Shown: positions 1 to 10,870, counted from the stretch's first letter. The stretch: DNA of 64,000 nucleotides from Sanderia malayensis (GCA_013076295.1 RQOL01000861.1:248001-312000), one strand, 5' to 3'. Notes: generated from the letters alone by a model not told the origin. A program made the numbers and translations.

Positions 1-545
1 CGAACTCCAGGTAGTAGGTATTTGAGTTGATTGCAGATATTCACGTGTGGCTTTGTTATCACTTTGACGGTTGCACTGTTATCAAATGGCGCTGATCTCT
101 CATTCAATCCTGGGTTTTTGGTAGAAGCAGTAGTGGGATATCCAGCACTCTCTTTCCCTCAAGTATCACTCACCCAATTTGTCATCTTCAAGTAATTCTT
201 AGCTCTCGTTTCATCATATGTGAGAATTGTTGCCAGGTATGATTGATAAGCATACATACCATTCGCCTCCGTCACAGGAGTGTCATTCAACACCAACTCA
301 ATTTGTTTCCACAATGATTGACCAATATTATTGATTACTCCAACGAAATCCCCCATTGTCTTTCCAATGTCTGTTCCATCTGCTTTTTTAATTGATAGAG
401 TTGAAATGAAGTATGAATGATTCAAATCAATCATATGTTCCGACTGTGCTGCAATGTCGAAAACGACTGTCTGTTTAGAAGCATTTAGAGCAGCTGTCTG
501 TGGAAAATATTCAACATCCTTAAAGTACAGAATATCATTCTTCAA
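1..545 (-). pseudogene. Major capsid protein N-terminal part (double-jelly-roll, Polinton/adintovirus type), runs off the left edge
   Basis: Minus-strand frame resembling the multi-copy animal protein family often labelled F54H12.2-like, the double-jelly-roll capsid of Polinton/adintovirus elements. Visible landmarks are MIDLNHSYFISTLSIKK, then a VGVINNIGQSLWKQIELVLN segment and a YAYQSYLATILTYDETRAKN segment, in family order. The frame meets a TGA at 159-161 and stays open beyond it to base 1, with a further capsid-like stretch ending KYLLPGV, so the gene continues outside the window. No ATG lies near the expected start (only TTG/CTG codons around 545-560), so the start may be lost. It lies 34 bp downstream of the basic core gene, as expected of a virion cluster. 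The in-frame stop makes it a likely pseudogene. Confidence 0.8.
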
Positions 546-578
546 CAGTTTCTTCAGTAAAACTTCTTCTAGTTATTC

Positions 579-1037
579 TTACTCTGAGACTTTCTCCCTT
601 TTTATAGCTATATTTGGCATGAATATTCCGCTCATGGTATTAACAAGCTCCTCCGTAGCTTGTTTCTTCACATCATTCAAAACATCCTTGTTCATAACAT
701 TCACAACCTCATCAGCCGCTTTCCGCTTGATACCACGAACGGAGGATTTTGCTGTCTCCTTTGTTACTTTCTTCACATTCTCTCCAGCAGCTATGCATTT
801 GAGAGCTTTCTCTCCTTGTTCTTTGATGACTGGAAGTGCTACCCTCTTAGCACCTTTTCCTATTTTGGGCGCAATAAGTTTCAAGATTCTTTTCATTACA
901 GGTGCTGCTCTCTTTATGATTGTACCAACGCCACGGCCACTCTGTCTAGGATAATAAGATGGAGGTGGGGTGATCTTGTAAATTGGGAAATCATATGATG
1001 ATCTGAGGTTTGACTTGTATACTGGTCGATCATACAT
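579..1037 (-). CDS. Small basic virion core/pVI-like protein
   Basis: 152-residue lysine/arginine-rich protein with ATG start. Residues 30-60 hold a glycine-basic patch (RQSGRGVGTIIKRA) followed by amphipathic Ile/Leu/Lys repeats (ILKLIAPKIGKGAKRVALP). Basic proteins of this kind sit beside the capsid gene in Polintons and adintoviruses and are compared with adenovirus core or pVI/pX proteins; the assignment rests on composition and position, not on a catalytic motif. It overlaps the end of the upstream penton-like gene by 8 bp and precedes the capsid gene by 34 bp. The reading frame is intact. Confidence 0.65.
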   Translation of the reverse strand: MYDRPVYKSNLRSSYDFPIYKITPPPSYYPRQSGRGVGTIIKRAAPVMKRILKLIAPKIGKGAKRVALPVIKEQGEKALKCIAAGENVKKVTKETAKSSVRGIKRKAADEVVNVMNKDVLNDVKKQATEELVNTMSGIFMPNIAIKREKVSE

Positions 1038-1301
1038 GTTTCCTTCTGAAATGAAGTAAAAACGATGGCTTCGTCTTATAGAACTTTATAGGTTGACCGA
1101 GTTCATTCAACACTTTTATAGGAAACTCGTTGACGTCGTTGTAAAGTAATGGATAGTAGAGCAAGTTCTCAAACTCAACCAATTTCACACTATGGTTCTC
1201 GGTGGTGAGAGGTGCAAACCGTAGTAATGGTGTGCTAACGTTGCCAACTATTCTATAATCTAACAGTGAGCAATATATAAACAAGTTTTTCCCTTTTGCA
1301 T
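1030..1301 (-). pseudogene. Minor capsid (penton-like) protein B, C-terminal part
   Basis: Open minus-strand frame with the hallmark end of the Polinton/adintovirus minor-capsid family: LFIYCSLLDYRIVGNVSTPL and LLRFAPL, followed by an IKVLNELGQPIKF segment and a terminal LLHFRRK. The frame is open up to the poly-T tract at 1302, where a LINE 3' end begins, so it is the C-terminal half of a gene whose N-terminal half is at 2055-2786. No ATG opens this part, consistent with a split gene. Confidence 0.7.
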
Positions 1302-2050
1302 TTTTTTTTTTTTTTTTTTTTCAAATACAAGTTTAAAGGCCGAGATGGCCCATAACTGCTTAAATTTTATACAGCGGTTTTGATTTACTTTTTTTTACAA
1401 ACAATAACATAACAATAGAAAAAATTAAGGATACATGTAAAATACTAAATTAAAAAATTGTAAGAAAATCTAAATATAGGTACAAATTATGCTCATGGTC
1501 AGAAGATTTTGCTCAAAATTAACCTCAGTCTGATTTTATTGGTTAAGTTATGGAACTATTGAAGTATTTAGTTCTTTTATCGAATGTTTTCCTGCAGAAA
1601 TGTCCCAAAAGATTCGTGGTTACACAGTCCTCTTGGCACATCAGCCAAACAAACATATTTTGGTTGTTTAAGGAAGCCGTATTTGGATAAATTTGGTAAA
1701 TTTTATCAAGAAATTTTTGTCGTTCCTCAGCAAAGAGAGGGCACGATAGAATAAGATGAATTTCATTTTCGACTTCAAAAACATTTGTTGCTTTACAATA
1801 GAGGCAAAATCTTTCGTCTCTTGGAGTTTTATTTTTATGAAAACGCCCAGCTTCAATCTGAAGATTATGCGCACTGAGTCTGAGTTTTGCAAAAGAACTC
1901 CTAACCTTGAAATCAGTTAAGAGATCAAGGTAGCTTTCAAATTTGAATGTAGTCTTAAATGAAGCAAACAGATGTAATTTTTTGTTAGCAATTATGTGTT
2001 CATTTAATTTTTCTAATATTTCCAACTCAAAATGCTTTCTTACTTTGTTT
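1302..2050 (-). mobile_element. Non-LTR retrotransposon 3' end inserted in penton-like gene B
   Basis: A minus-strand frame at 1543-2025 (160 residues) has the C-terminal zinc-knuckle region seen in many LINE polyproteins: SFAKLRLSAHNLQIEAGR, then CLYCKATN...EIHLILSCPLF giving a CxxC...H...C pattern. It is followed by an AT-rich 3' untranslated stretch and ends in a 20-nt A tract (poly-T on the plus strand at 1302-1321), the expected tail. The insertion splits the penton-like frame. I could not find a convincing target-site duplication, so the right boundary (2040-2054) is approximate. Confidence 0.7.
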
Positions 2051-2054
2051 TTGA

Positions 2055-2786
2055 TTACTGAACTTGAAAATCTTCATCACCTACTACATCAGTCGTTCTT
2101 TCGATTCCCTTATAACTGTAATTAGATAATGGTTCACCGTCATGTTCACCATCAAGTGGGCATGGGGTCCATCTCGTATCACTCGTGTATACATTATTCA
2201 TACTATCACTATATTCTTTGACAAAATTAACAAAACCGAGGATGTTGCATAGCTCTTTACCTAAGATCACTCTTTTCACATACTTTGGAAATTTAATCTT
2301 CACTTTAGAATCAATGATGAAAAACTTTGGTAAGTATTCAAATGGTAATCCAAGTTCTGCAACATGTCTCTTAAAAGCATCTTCCGAAGAAGCTATGTTT
2401 TGGTTTAATATAGACACTATTTCTCGTATCGTCATCTTTTGAGCTTCTTCACTGTTAAAGACTCGATAGCCCAGGTTGTATAGTATAAAATTATATTCTT
2501 TCTTATCTGCTGCTAGGTTCCATTTGATAGTATATTCATTGCTATATTTTTGTCTTAGCATTAAATCACTGAATCCAACCTTGTCCATCCCAATCCTAAA
2601 GATACATGCCATTTTCCAGAAGTTTTTGATGGAATTTTTATCAATTTCAATCCTATCACTCAGCTCATATAGCATTTCTGCTAAAGCCACTTCCCATTTC
2701 CCATGAAGATGCAATGGTTCTTTAAGCTTTATTGTTGGATTAAAGTTACTATCAAGTGAACATGTTAAGTAGAAATCGTTGATCAT
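2055..2786 (-). pseudogene. Minor capsid (penton-like) protein B, N-terminal part
   Basis: Begins at ATG 2786 (MINDFYLTCSLDSN), not at the upstream TTG. Early residues follow the family signature: a short N-terminal strand, then IKLKEPLHLHGKWEVALAE, the G-x-WEV-L-E motif that opens the Polinton/adintovirus minor capsid proteins. The frame runs about 240 residues to the LINE insertion. The start codon lies one base after the TAA of the preceding frame, a compact viral arrangement. Role by family: vertex or minor capsid component of the virion. Confidence 0.72.
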
Positions 2787-2787
2787 C

Positions 2788-3075
2788 TTAACTGAATTGT
2801 AAGTCAATCCAGCACTTTTCTTCAAACTGGTTAGATATATACTGTAGTGTTTCCCAATCGTAGATTCTAATGTTGATTGACTTTATGTTTGAAGTTATAA
2901 CATCATATGATGGTGGGTTGATAGCTACTTTGTGAATGGTGTCTTTCTTATCATCATCATAAACCACCAATCCCAATAGTGGAATGATGTCTCTGCTTAT
3001 AATAAAGAGACAACAAAGGGCAAAGACGTTGTGATTTACGCTCACATCCTTTCGAAAGAATGTACATCCAATCAT
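2788..3075 (-). CDS. Minor capsid (penton-like) paralog, C-terminal-like short frame
   Basis: 95 residues with an ATG start. The segments DIIPLLGLVV and INIRIYDWETLQYISNQF, then CWIDLQF, align in order with the C-terminal module of the penton-like family (leader, then a D/N-rich turn and terminal hydrophobic strand). It may be a separate small gene or the displaced tail of the frame at 3147-4124. The stop (2788-2790) almost touches the ATG of penton-like gene B. Confidence 0.45.
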   Translation of the reverse strand: MIGCTFFRKDVSVNHNVFALCCLFIISRDIIPLLGLVVYDDDKKDTIHKVAINPPSYDVITSNIKSINIRIYDWETLQYISNQFEEKCWIDLQFS

Positions 3076-3146
3076 TCTTCATTTTGTAACACCCATTAGT
3101 GGCTGAGTTAACGTTACACTTCTATTGGTTAGTGTTATGTACATAT

Positions 3147-4124
3147 TCAAATTACAGGCCTGATCCTTACGGTAATAGATGTCTCACCAGTAAATTGTTT
3201 AGATGAATAGAAGAGTGTTGGATTTATAGGATTATCATCATCATCATCCAACTTGATAGATATTTGTTGAAATTGTAGTTTCTCCAAGGGAGCAAACACT
3301 ATGTTCTTTGGAGCAAACACTATGTTCTTTGGAGCAAAATATCGGACATAGGTATCAAGACGTACATCATAAAATGACAGCTTTCTCAATACTCGTTTCT
3401 TTTCAATTCCACCAAAATAGTTGCTTTCTAGAAGATCACATTTCACATTTATAGCTGTATGTGGATTTACATGTACACCATCTTTGATTCTCGTTAAACA
3501 TTTGATCTTCCCTCCTTTAAGTGAACCCCCATCAGCTTTCTTTTTGTATATGATCAAATCCATACATTGTAGAGGTTGCACCACATCTCCTATTTTATAA
3601 TTAGATCGATACTTAATGTATGACCCATTATGTTCTTCCAACGTATTAGTCAAGTCCCCTTCTAATCCAAGGAAATATGCTAGGGGTCTTGAAAATCTAA
3701 TGAACAACGAACTAGTTTGTGTTGTTTTCTCTGGTTCGTAGTATCCTAATGATCTTAAATCATCCTTCATTTCAAACTCTACCTTTCCTTCAATCAAGGA
3801 AACTGATAACATATTCTTTAACTGATAACCAAAATCAGGGAAATCCAGTAACATGTCATTGAATAATCTCTTGAATTCATAGTACATGAGAGTGTTATCT
3901 CTTGTCTTGATGATGTCTTTATCAAGAAAGACTTTCTCATAAAAAAATCCATATACTCCCCAGTTGATCATGTTACCATCTTTATCTGTGATCACGGCAT
4001 ACTCATTTGAAATTGAAAAAAAATATTTATCATACAATCCTTGCTCTCCTCTATCTGGTAGAGTCATTTGTAATAATCCCATTTCCCACTTTTTTCTCTT
4101 GCTATCCAAGTGAAGGAAGGCCAC
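3147..4124 (-). pseudogene. Minor capsid (penton-like) protein A, N-terminus fused to integrase chromodomain end
   Basis: 325-residue minus frame. Its KKWEMGLLQMTLP element matches the WEVGL strand of the penton-like family, and SLFIRFSRPLAYFLGLEGD resembles the middle LG-F motif. A direct duplication (FAPKNIVFAPKNIVFAP) lies near residues 265-281. The frame has no ATG at its start: upstream it is continuous with FDEWV, the end of the integrase chromodomain, after one TAG. A deletion removing the integrase stop and the penton start is the simplest explanation. A CCAAT-like sequence (ACCAATAG) follows at 3122-3129. Confidence 0.6.
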
Positions 4125-4137
4125 CCACTCATCAAAC

Positions 4138-4255
4138 TATGGTGGATAACCTCGCCATCTTATTAAATAGACGTTTTTCCCTTTTCGTTTTTTCTTTTTA
4201 AGAACCTCTTCAACAATAACCGTTTTTGGTAAATACACGAGTTGTAGTTCTTCCT
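4138..4255 (-). pseudogene. Integrase C-terminal chromodomain
   Basis: Minus reading holds a chromodomain-like tail: VIVEEVLKKKKRKGKNVYLI then RWRGYPP, a TAG codon, then FDEWV. A V-E-K-(basic)-Y-x-I/V-x-W-x-G-Y order is typical of the chromodomain that ends Polinton integrases. It is separated from the catalytic part by the LINE tail at 4256-4579. With one copy of the 10-bp duplication removed the two parts are adjacent in the same gene. Confidence 0.65.
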
Positions 4256-4579
4256 ACAAGACGAGACGAACCAACGAAAGTGTGTTGCAAGAAGTAAACG
4301 GCGGTGTGAATCTGCTAGGTAAAGTCCAGCAAGCCCAACTAAGATACTTTGGGCATATTGCAAGACAGCCACATAGTCTTGAAAACTCAATGATGCTTGG
4401 AATGATGGAGGGACATAGAAGCAGAGGACGACCGAGGAAGCAATGGATCGACAACGTGAAAGAAATTATGGAGGACGACATTCATAGGCTGATAGAACTT
4501 GCACAAAACAGAGATAAATGGCGAAAGGCTATCATGGTGGCCACAGATGATCGGAATCGATCTAACTGACTCATCACAC
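4256..4579 (+). mobile_element. Short LINE-type 3' tail insertion with 10-bp TSD
   Basis: Plus-strand frame 4282-4569 reads QLRYFGHIARQPHSLENSMM, GHRSRGRPRKQWIDNVKE and LAQNRDKW, the widespread RNA-directed DNA polymerase C-terminal tail (GHI.R...GR..RGR....W.D.....A.dR..WR). Only the last ~95 codons are present, as expected of a severely 5'-truncated LINE copy. It is flanked by direct repeats agttcttcct at 4246-4255 and 4580-4589 and interrupts the integrase gene. Confidence 0.75.
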
Positions 4580-4589
4580 AGTTCTTCCT

Positions 4590-5350
4590 TGTAGAAATCA
4601 TCGCTCACTTTCTTGCCTTTAAGGTCTTCAACTTCATACATTGTTGGTAGCCTTTCTTTAAAAACTTTGCTAATCTTAAAAATTTCTTCAGTGTAATGTT
4701 GTAAATAGCCTTTCTTGAACAACTTCTTTTTCAGACTCAGCCTAACGTAATCACCAACTCTGAAATTGACTTGTCTCCTTCTCATCTGCTTTCCAAACAA
4801 CTTCTCTCTAACAATATTAGCGTTGCTTTTATTGACAGCTGATGGACGCACACCAATCGATTGGTGGTAGGTGTTGTTATAGGAATGTACAAAGTCTTGT
4901 AAATTATTGATGTATCTAAGAGTGTTTCTTGCAGTAAAGTATCTATACATGCGACCTTTTAGCATCCTATTGAACCTCTCTACAATGGCTGCTTTTACTT
5001 CATTGTTAGCTGTGTAGAATCCAATGTTTTCTTTCTTAAGCAATTCTTCAAAATCTTTATTCATGAATTCACTCCCCTTATCTGACCTCACCTTATGTGG
5101 CCGTCTTTCAAGCAAGATATCTTGAAATGCTCTTACAATTTCTCCTGATGTTTTCCTCTTCAGAGGTTTCACCCAAGCATACTTACTGAATGTATCAATA
5201 CCAGTTAATAGGAATGTAATGTTTTCATTCTCTTTTTTCAAATAAGCCATGTCAACAAGATCACATTCCCACAAATAGTCTATATTGTTAGTAATTATTC
5301 TCTCACGTTTAAAATTCCTTCTACTGGGTTTATGTAATGAATATGCTAAA
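4590..5350 (-). pseudogene. Polinton-type integrase, catalytic core (rve family)
   Basis: The frame contains LHKPSRRNFKRERIITNNID, the usual entry to Polinton integrases, then the DDE core: first Asp in LWECDLVDM, second in VRSDKGSEF, Glu in IVERFNRMLKGRMYRYF. A NNTYHQSIGVRPSAV stretch and a basic NFRVGDYVRL SH3-like segment follow. It inserts element DNA into chromosomes. All three catalytic residues are kept. The N-terminal part lies at 9957-10334, separated by the 4.6-kb TIR element, and the chromodomain is beyond the LINE tail, so the gene is in three pieces. Confidence 0.85.
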
Positions 5351-5482
5351 TAGTCCAGGCGTTCTATGGTTGGACCTGGAACTAATTCCCACAAAAGTAT
5401 TCTCTCCAGGAACCTGTTAGAATGAATGTGTAGAACAACATACAAAAAGTCCCAAAATTTCCGAGTGCGGCAACATTCCGAT

Positions 5483-5762
5483 TTTTAGCTTTTGCGGATG
5501 GGCCTGCATGAAAACGAGGCTGGACGGTAATATCCCTGAAATTGTTCAAATTTTCTCAAAACTACAATGCCTTTGCATAAAAGCAATAAATACCGATACA
5601 AAATATACAGGAAAATATCTTAGCTTTTGCTGATGAGCTGTCTTTTTGCTGCATGAAAACGAGGCTGAACCACAATATCACTGAATTTTTCAAATTTTCT
5701 CAAAACTGCGACGCTTTTGCATAAAAGCAATAAATAACGATACAAAATAAACAGGAAAATAC
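5483..5762. repeat. Imperfect ~145-bp tandem duplication
   Basis: Two consecutive diverged units share tagcttttgc, gcatgaaaacgaggctg, ttctcaaaact and cttttgcataaaagcaata. They lie in the left subterminal part of the TIR element, outside its gene. Confidence 0.7.
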
Positions 5763-5920
5763 TTTTTAATGATCAACTGCTGTGCTCACGCCAGTAAACA
5801 GGCATCGTTAATTAAGCTCATGTTAAGACTATACTATAAAATTGTAAATATGGTTAGTTTTGTAAACTTAACAGTGGAAAAAACTGAATGTGCAAAGCTT
5901 GATTACGAAGTGTACTTGAG

Positions 5921-8900
5921 TTATTCCTCATCATAGTCATCGTCACTTGGATCGATGCTGCTGTTTGTGCATCCAGTGCCTCGGCATTGACCACATGCCA
6001 TAGAGCAGTCTAATCCATGCTTACGGGAGGTGCACCTTGCGGTTGAGCAATCTGTTGAACAATTACATCTTATCATATTGAGCAAGGTGTCAGGAGCTGC
6101 AGGAAGATCAGTTGTGACAGGGACAACCAGGTTTCCTTGAAATTTCCAACCGCAATCCTCGATTGACAAATTGTTATCCGGGCCTTGCCACTGTTTCACT
6201 TGCATGAAAACTCTCATGCTATGATATTTGGCTGCTCCGGAGGTTGGGGGCAGATTTTGAGGCTCAACCTGACGGCCTCTTGTGCACACCTTTTTCATGG
6301 TATCTCTGGTGTCGCAAACTGTCTAGAGACTCGCCTTGCCTTTCTCCATACATCACGACGAGGGCATTCTCACCCACTTGAACTATATCATCAAAGCTTC
6401 ATCAGCTATGTTAAAAATCTTTGCTTGTTCCTGGTAGTAAGGGGAGTCAGAAAATTTCTTGAAAGGGATTGCCTTTCCAATTCCAAAAGGACGAGATGTT
6501 GTGTCGCATCCAGCTATCGCATGCAGATACAAAATGCTTTGACACATAGCATCACCTAGTTCTATTTGAACCCTTCGCATGTTCCACATTTTTGTCTGCT
6601 TAGAGCTTGACTTGGGCTCTGGGCGAAAAAACAGGTCGCACCCGTCTTGCTTTGTGTAAAAACACAATAGAACTAGTAGATCTGTGTCATCCCCCACGAG
6701 TACTGTAGGACTTTCAGAGGCAGTGGAGACGGATGTCTGCCGCAGTGTAAGAGGAGAATCGAAAAGTGCTGCTGGATAACTGCATAGCTCGTATTTAAAC
6801 ACACCCTGCAAGTCGGCAATGGTATTACAGGCAAAGACTAAGCGTTGAAACAGAAGCTGTGGGTCGACATGGACTTTCACACCATTTATTTTCATTGAAG
6901 AACCCGCAGCAAGGGTAACAGCTTGCTCTTTCCGCTTAAAGGAATAAGTACTCACTTGCTGGTCGGTCATCTTGGCCAAAATCCTCTCCCCCTTTGCCCT
7001 AGCTTCATCGACGTCGACAGCGTCTTCAGCATTCACACCAGTCATGATATTCTTAAGAACGGAGTCCTGTGCGAATGGATTTCACCCATCGCCAGCAATC
7101 GTCTTAAGGATAACAATGGTATCTTCAAGATCTTGTTTCTGTCGACCTGCTGACATGTCTTTATTCTGCTCACTGTGCTCACATAAGACACCAATAAGAT
7201 CTTGCATTGCTGAGCTAGTCTGGGCACAGGCAGGTGTAGATAAAAGCCATTTAGCACGTTGCTGCTCTGTCATACCACTTCCTTGGGTCAAGCCACCTGT
7301 GGTTTTCAGACTTCTCATGAGGACTGGCTCGATAATCAGGTCAGTCGACAGGCCAGCCCAGTAACGGTCACTTCTTCTGACTACGTGGAATCCCCTGGCA
7401 AATGCTTTGTAAACATCAGGAAATTCAACCTTGAGGCTATTCATCGATTGGAGGTACAATCTAGCGCTCTGTGTGTAAAGGTTGTGGCCTGACGCAGCGA
7501 AGTAGGGTAGCATTTATGAAATTACTTGAAGATGCATCTCCCAGTTCCCGGTACTTTCAGCCTTCATGAAAGCGTGAACGATATCCAGCATGTCTAGATA
7601 CTGTAGCCAAAGTGCTGCTGTTCGACTTTCGGCTTGACATTTTTTACGCTCCTCGAAGACTTTCGTAAGGATATTATTCAGAATATCTGAGCCTGAAACT
7701 TCCTCCACAGTCTTCTCCTCCCCGACGAGTTCTTTGTACAGTGTTTCACTGCTATTAACAAGGGCGTCGTTTCCAGTTCTGGATTCTTGAGCGGTCTCAT
7801 CGACTAATATATTCTCATCTGCCACTTGTATTTCTGAACCAGGCTCAATCTCTTCCTTCTCCATGGAAACCATATCTGAAAAAAGAACATTTTCTATGTT
7901 TCAGTTACTTTGGAGCACAGTGAGTGAAAGAAAAGCTACAATTTGAACATTCAGATGTGGTCTGGGGTGTGTTGTATCTAGATGCATAGCTATTGTATTA
8001 GGTCCGAAATGAGTCTGCTCATCCTCTTCCATTCTGCCCATCCTCTTCATTTGAAACATAAAACTCTTGCTTTAACAAGTTAACAACTAAATAATAAAAT
8101 ATGTCGAAACAAATTTATAGCCTACCTGAACACTTTAGGTAAGGTACTTTCACATCTAGAGCTGCTGAGTATAACAAGGCATTGAGGGATGCATCAACGA
8201 TAAGGTGACCACGTAGCGCACGTGCAACAGCTTTTCCCGACAGCATATGTTCAACAGCATTGGGGGCATAAATTAACTCAAGTAGTTCTTTCAAGCCTGA
8301 TCCAGCCATTAAGTGCCCGATGCTGCTAAGAAAACTCATCAGCGTGTGAAATGACCCAAGACGTGGAATAATGTGCCGTAATTTGCTGTCATCGGACTCG
8401 GTGTTTATCAATGTGAACGCCTTAAACCATGTAATTATTGGATTTTGTATCACATGTTCTTGTGCATGATTGTAGATGAAGCAGAGTGTAGAGTTGATGC
8501 AGGTTATGTCACTAGCGCTCATATCAATCATCGGAAGGAATGATATGGATGAATGGTCATTGTGGATTCCCTTGTGAGTGGCTTGCATAAGGCCCGCCCA
8601 ACTCGGTCGAGTTACTTCATTAAACAATAGTGAAGTTTTCCATAGCACATCCAGATGATTTGTTGGATCTCCTATCTCAGCAATGACAAAATCTTTGAAC
8701 TTCACCTCTAAACTCTTCATTCTTGGCTGTGAAGGAGGGAGAATCCTTACATTTCCAGCCAGTACAATGTCTTGACCATTGAATTTCTTCCTGGGGATCC
8801 GATTCATTCTTGAAGTTCCTGGTGTAACAGTAGCAATCATGCCCATACCGTGAAATGTGTTGTGGCCATCAATTGTGCGCAGGTTGACATTATCAGCTAC

Positions 8901-9545
8901 GTACTGAACAAATTGCCCGCTATATTCTGGAATGCCAGTTCCTTGGTCCACTGCAGCGTTCTGCTTGAACAAAAAAACTTCACGATATGAGGAGCAGAAA
9001 CCAAGGCGATGAAGGGTATCTATCAAAAAGCGAGAGGCAAAGCTGTGATGTAGTTGCACTGCCAAACCCATCTGTAGAGGTGTAAGAATTGCGCATCGGC
9101 GAGATGATTGCATCACTGCTTGGCCAATGGATGCTACCTTCATAGACTTTTTTTTACCTGAGAAGATTCCCTTTAGAAGAAGTTTGAGTGTAGGAGGTAA
9201 GAATTCAATATGCTTCTCAACGCCAGTCTCAATTAAAGGGTAGTAGTCGTTGGGTGTTTTGATTAGTTTTATATCACTGCGTAAGAGCTTTGCTGCAGCT
9301 CTGATGACATCAAATTTTTCGTCTTCAGGGTCTGAGTGCTCTTTCTGTTGCGAGTGAAACTCCTGTAAGATAAACGCTACAGTTCTTCTGAATGTTACAA
9401 TATTTGTCTTTCCAGGTCTATTTGTAATTATCACGTTCTCTCCAAAATGCTCCATTATTTTTTCTTTCATATGCCATGCGCTATAGGCGCTGCCATCGCC
9501 TGACTCTCCTAAGAACTCTTCCATTTTTTTAGTCAGATCAAACAC
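5921..9545 (-). pseudogene. Uncharacterised multi-copy invertebrate protein with FEN/XPG-like motif and Cys-rich tail
   Basis: Consecutive minus-strand frames (9545-8115, 7873-7514, 7513-7082, 7045-6383, 6298-5921) make one long broken protein of a family I know only as uncharacterised repeats in invertebrate genomes. Landmarks in order: SSYREVFLFKQNAAVDQGTG, NTFHGMGMIATVTPG, a RPSW segment, HIIPRLGSFHTLMSFLSSIG, NLYTQSARLYLQSM, then VLVGDDTDLLVLL and, downstream, HAIAGCDTTSRPFGIGKAIP. The last two recall the acidic pair and helix-hairpin of FEN/XPG (PIN-like) nucleases; that functional link is inference. The end is Cys-rich (CNCSTDC, CSMACGQCRGTGCTNS), similar to CXC zinc domains. A 570-bp break (7874-8114), possibly an intron, separates the first two frames. 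Stops and frameshifts suggest a dead copy. Confidence 0.6.
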
Positions 9546-9956
9546 AGTAACTTGTTCCTAATATCTACATTTTCATGAGTTTAGAACTGATTCTCTAATT
9601 ATATTATTGAAAACATTGCGAAAAAGTTGGAGTTTTTCCCTGCTATTAAATGAAGAACTTTCAATAAAGAATTAGGAATCATTTCTTATGTTTATTAGTA
9701 AATTTTTTGGAATTCATGTCGCCTTTTAGAGCGATAATTCAAAAATAAGTTTACCAGTCTCGTTCCCATGCGAAAGGGAATTTTCAACTCGGATGTCCAA
9801 AATAAATCCGATTTTTCTCAATGTTGCAGTGCTAGGATTATCTGGGACTTTTAATATTTTATTAAGTGATTATTGAAGAGCCAAAAACAGTTAAAATTTC
9901 TTTTATGGAAATTAGTTCCAGGTTAGGCGCATGTCCGTCGTATAATGCCTGGACTA

Positions 9957-10334
9957 AAACTAGTTTTACTCCATTCCCTAACATCTTTCCTTTTTAGATT
10001 AGGAACCAACTTCTTAAATTCCCTATATGCTTTATCTAAACCCCAAGAGAACCATGCACAGAAGGATCAGAATATAACTTTTCAATATTCCTATTAAATC
10101 AATTAACATCTGCATCAACTTAACGTTAGAACATCCTTTCTTCCTTTTCCTTCTCCTCCTTTTTGAATGATGTGTTGTTTTTATAACCAATTTTTCATCT
10201 CCACTCATCTTCAGTGGTACTTTCTTCTTCCTTGTAACCTTCTTTTTTGTTGGTGGAAGCTTGCCTGAGATTTCCTTCTCAGGTTCTGGTTGACTTGGAA
10301 GCATGATTAATTTTTCATAGTCCATCATCACCAT
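9957..10334 (-). pseudogene. Integrase N-terminal part
   Basis: The ORF from ATG 10334 starts with an acidic/basic stretch containing nuclear-localisation-like runs (KKKVTRKKK, KRRRRKRKK). Near 10075-9957 the frame IEKLYSDPSVHGSLG, and one base over LDKAYREFKKLVPNLKRKD, matches the usual beginning of Polinton integrases (Y-x-DP-x-H-x-GS-GG-x-DK). A single-nucleotide shift lies in a G run near 10030. The frame then enters VREWSKTS and stops at the TIR element; the catalytic part resumes at 5347. Confidence 0.65.
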
Positions 10335-10360
10335 CTATTACTAACGTGTAGCATTCAATC

Positions 10361-10370
10361 CTATTTATAG
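10361..10370 (-). promoter_or_regulatory. TATA box for the integrase gene
   Basis: Minus-strand CTATAAATAG lies 27-36 nt before ATG 10334 and overlaps the end of the ATPase gene (stop near 10365), so the leader would be very short. Confidence 0.5.
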
Positions 10371-10870
10371 TTTTTTTGGTTTGAATATAATCATTGGAGC
10401 TTCACGTGGAAAGATGTTCCTTCTAAATCGCACATCTTCATCAGTGGATTGGGTGAAATCACAGAGTAAATATCCATATAATCTAGCAGTGGCGTCATTG
10501 TAGATATTAATAAATGTTTTTGGGGAAGATAGACAGGGAATTTTTCCCAACAAACTGGCGGAGAGGGTAACCGGGGATTTTTCACTTGTTTCGACTTCTT
10601 AATGGTAGTACCTTCAAATTTTCAAGGGTGTCCAAAAAAATTTCTGCCCACATGTCACGTGGTCGATGACGTAAAGGGTAACGGTCAGAAAAAAATGAAA
10701 GTCGTCAAATTTAAAAACAAATGGCATCAATCGAAAGAGCATGAAAAACTGAACAAAATATACTATGGTACCTATATACTAAAATCAAAATGTTAAAAGA
10801 TATAACGTGTGAAACTTTCGATGACGTCATCAATAGTGAAAATCAAAAAGTAAGAAAAATATTAAATCAA

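Larger units (their letters stand above)
5351..9956. mobile_element. 4.6-kb TIR element carrying a FEN/XPG-like multidomain gene
   Basis: The left end reads TAGTCCAGGCGTTCTATGG and later CCTGGAACTAATT; the right end, reverse complemented, reads TAGTCCAGGCATTATACGA and later CCTGGAACTAATT, giving imperfect inverted repeats of about 50 bp with one ~10-bp gap. AAA lies on both sides (5348-5350 and 9957-9959). Removing the element and one AAA rejoins the integrase frame without a shift, which supports the boundaries. All recognisable coding sequence inside (5921-9545) belongs to one uncharacterised family. I see no DDE transposase. Confidence 0.7.

Noticed and set aside
454..954. Plus-strand 166-codon frame
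   Set aside because: Antisense shadow of the capsid and core genes; it lacks homology and has skewed composition.
1302..1321. Poly-T as a viral early termination signal
   Set aside because: Reads as the poly-A tail of the minus-strand LINE remnant.
4387..4570. C-terminal ~60 codons of the integrase frame as real protein
   Set aside because: They read antisense through the LINE tail insertion; the true C-terminus is the chromodomain at 4138-4255.
5350..5445. N-terminal ~30 codons of the integrase frame
   Set aside because: They lie in the TIR of the 4.6-kb element; the true N-terminus is at 9957-10334.
7259..7492. Plus-strand frames in the 6.2-7.5 kb region
   Set aside because: Shadows of the minus-strand FEN/XPG-like gene.
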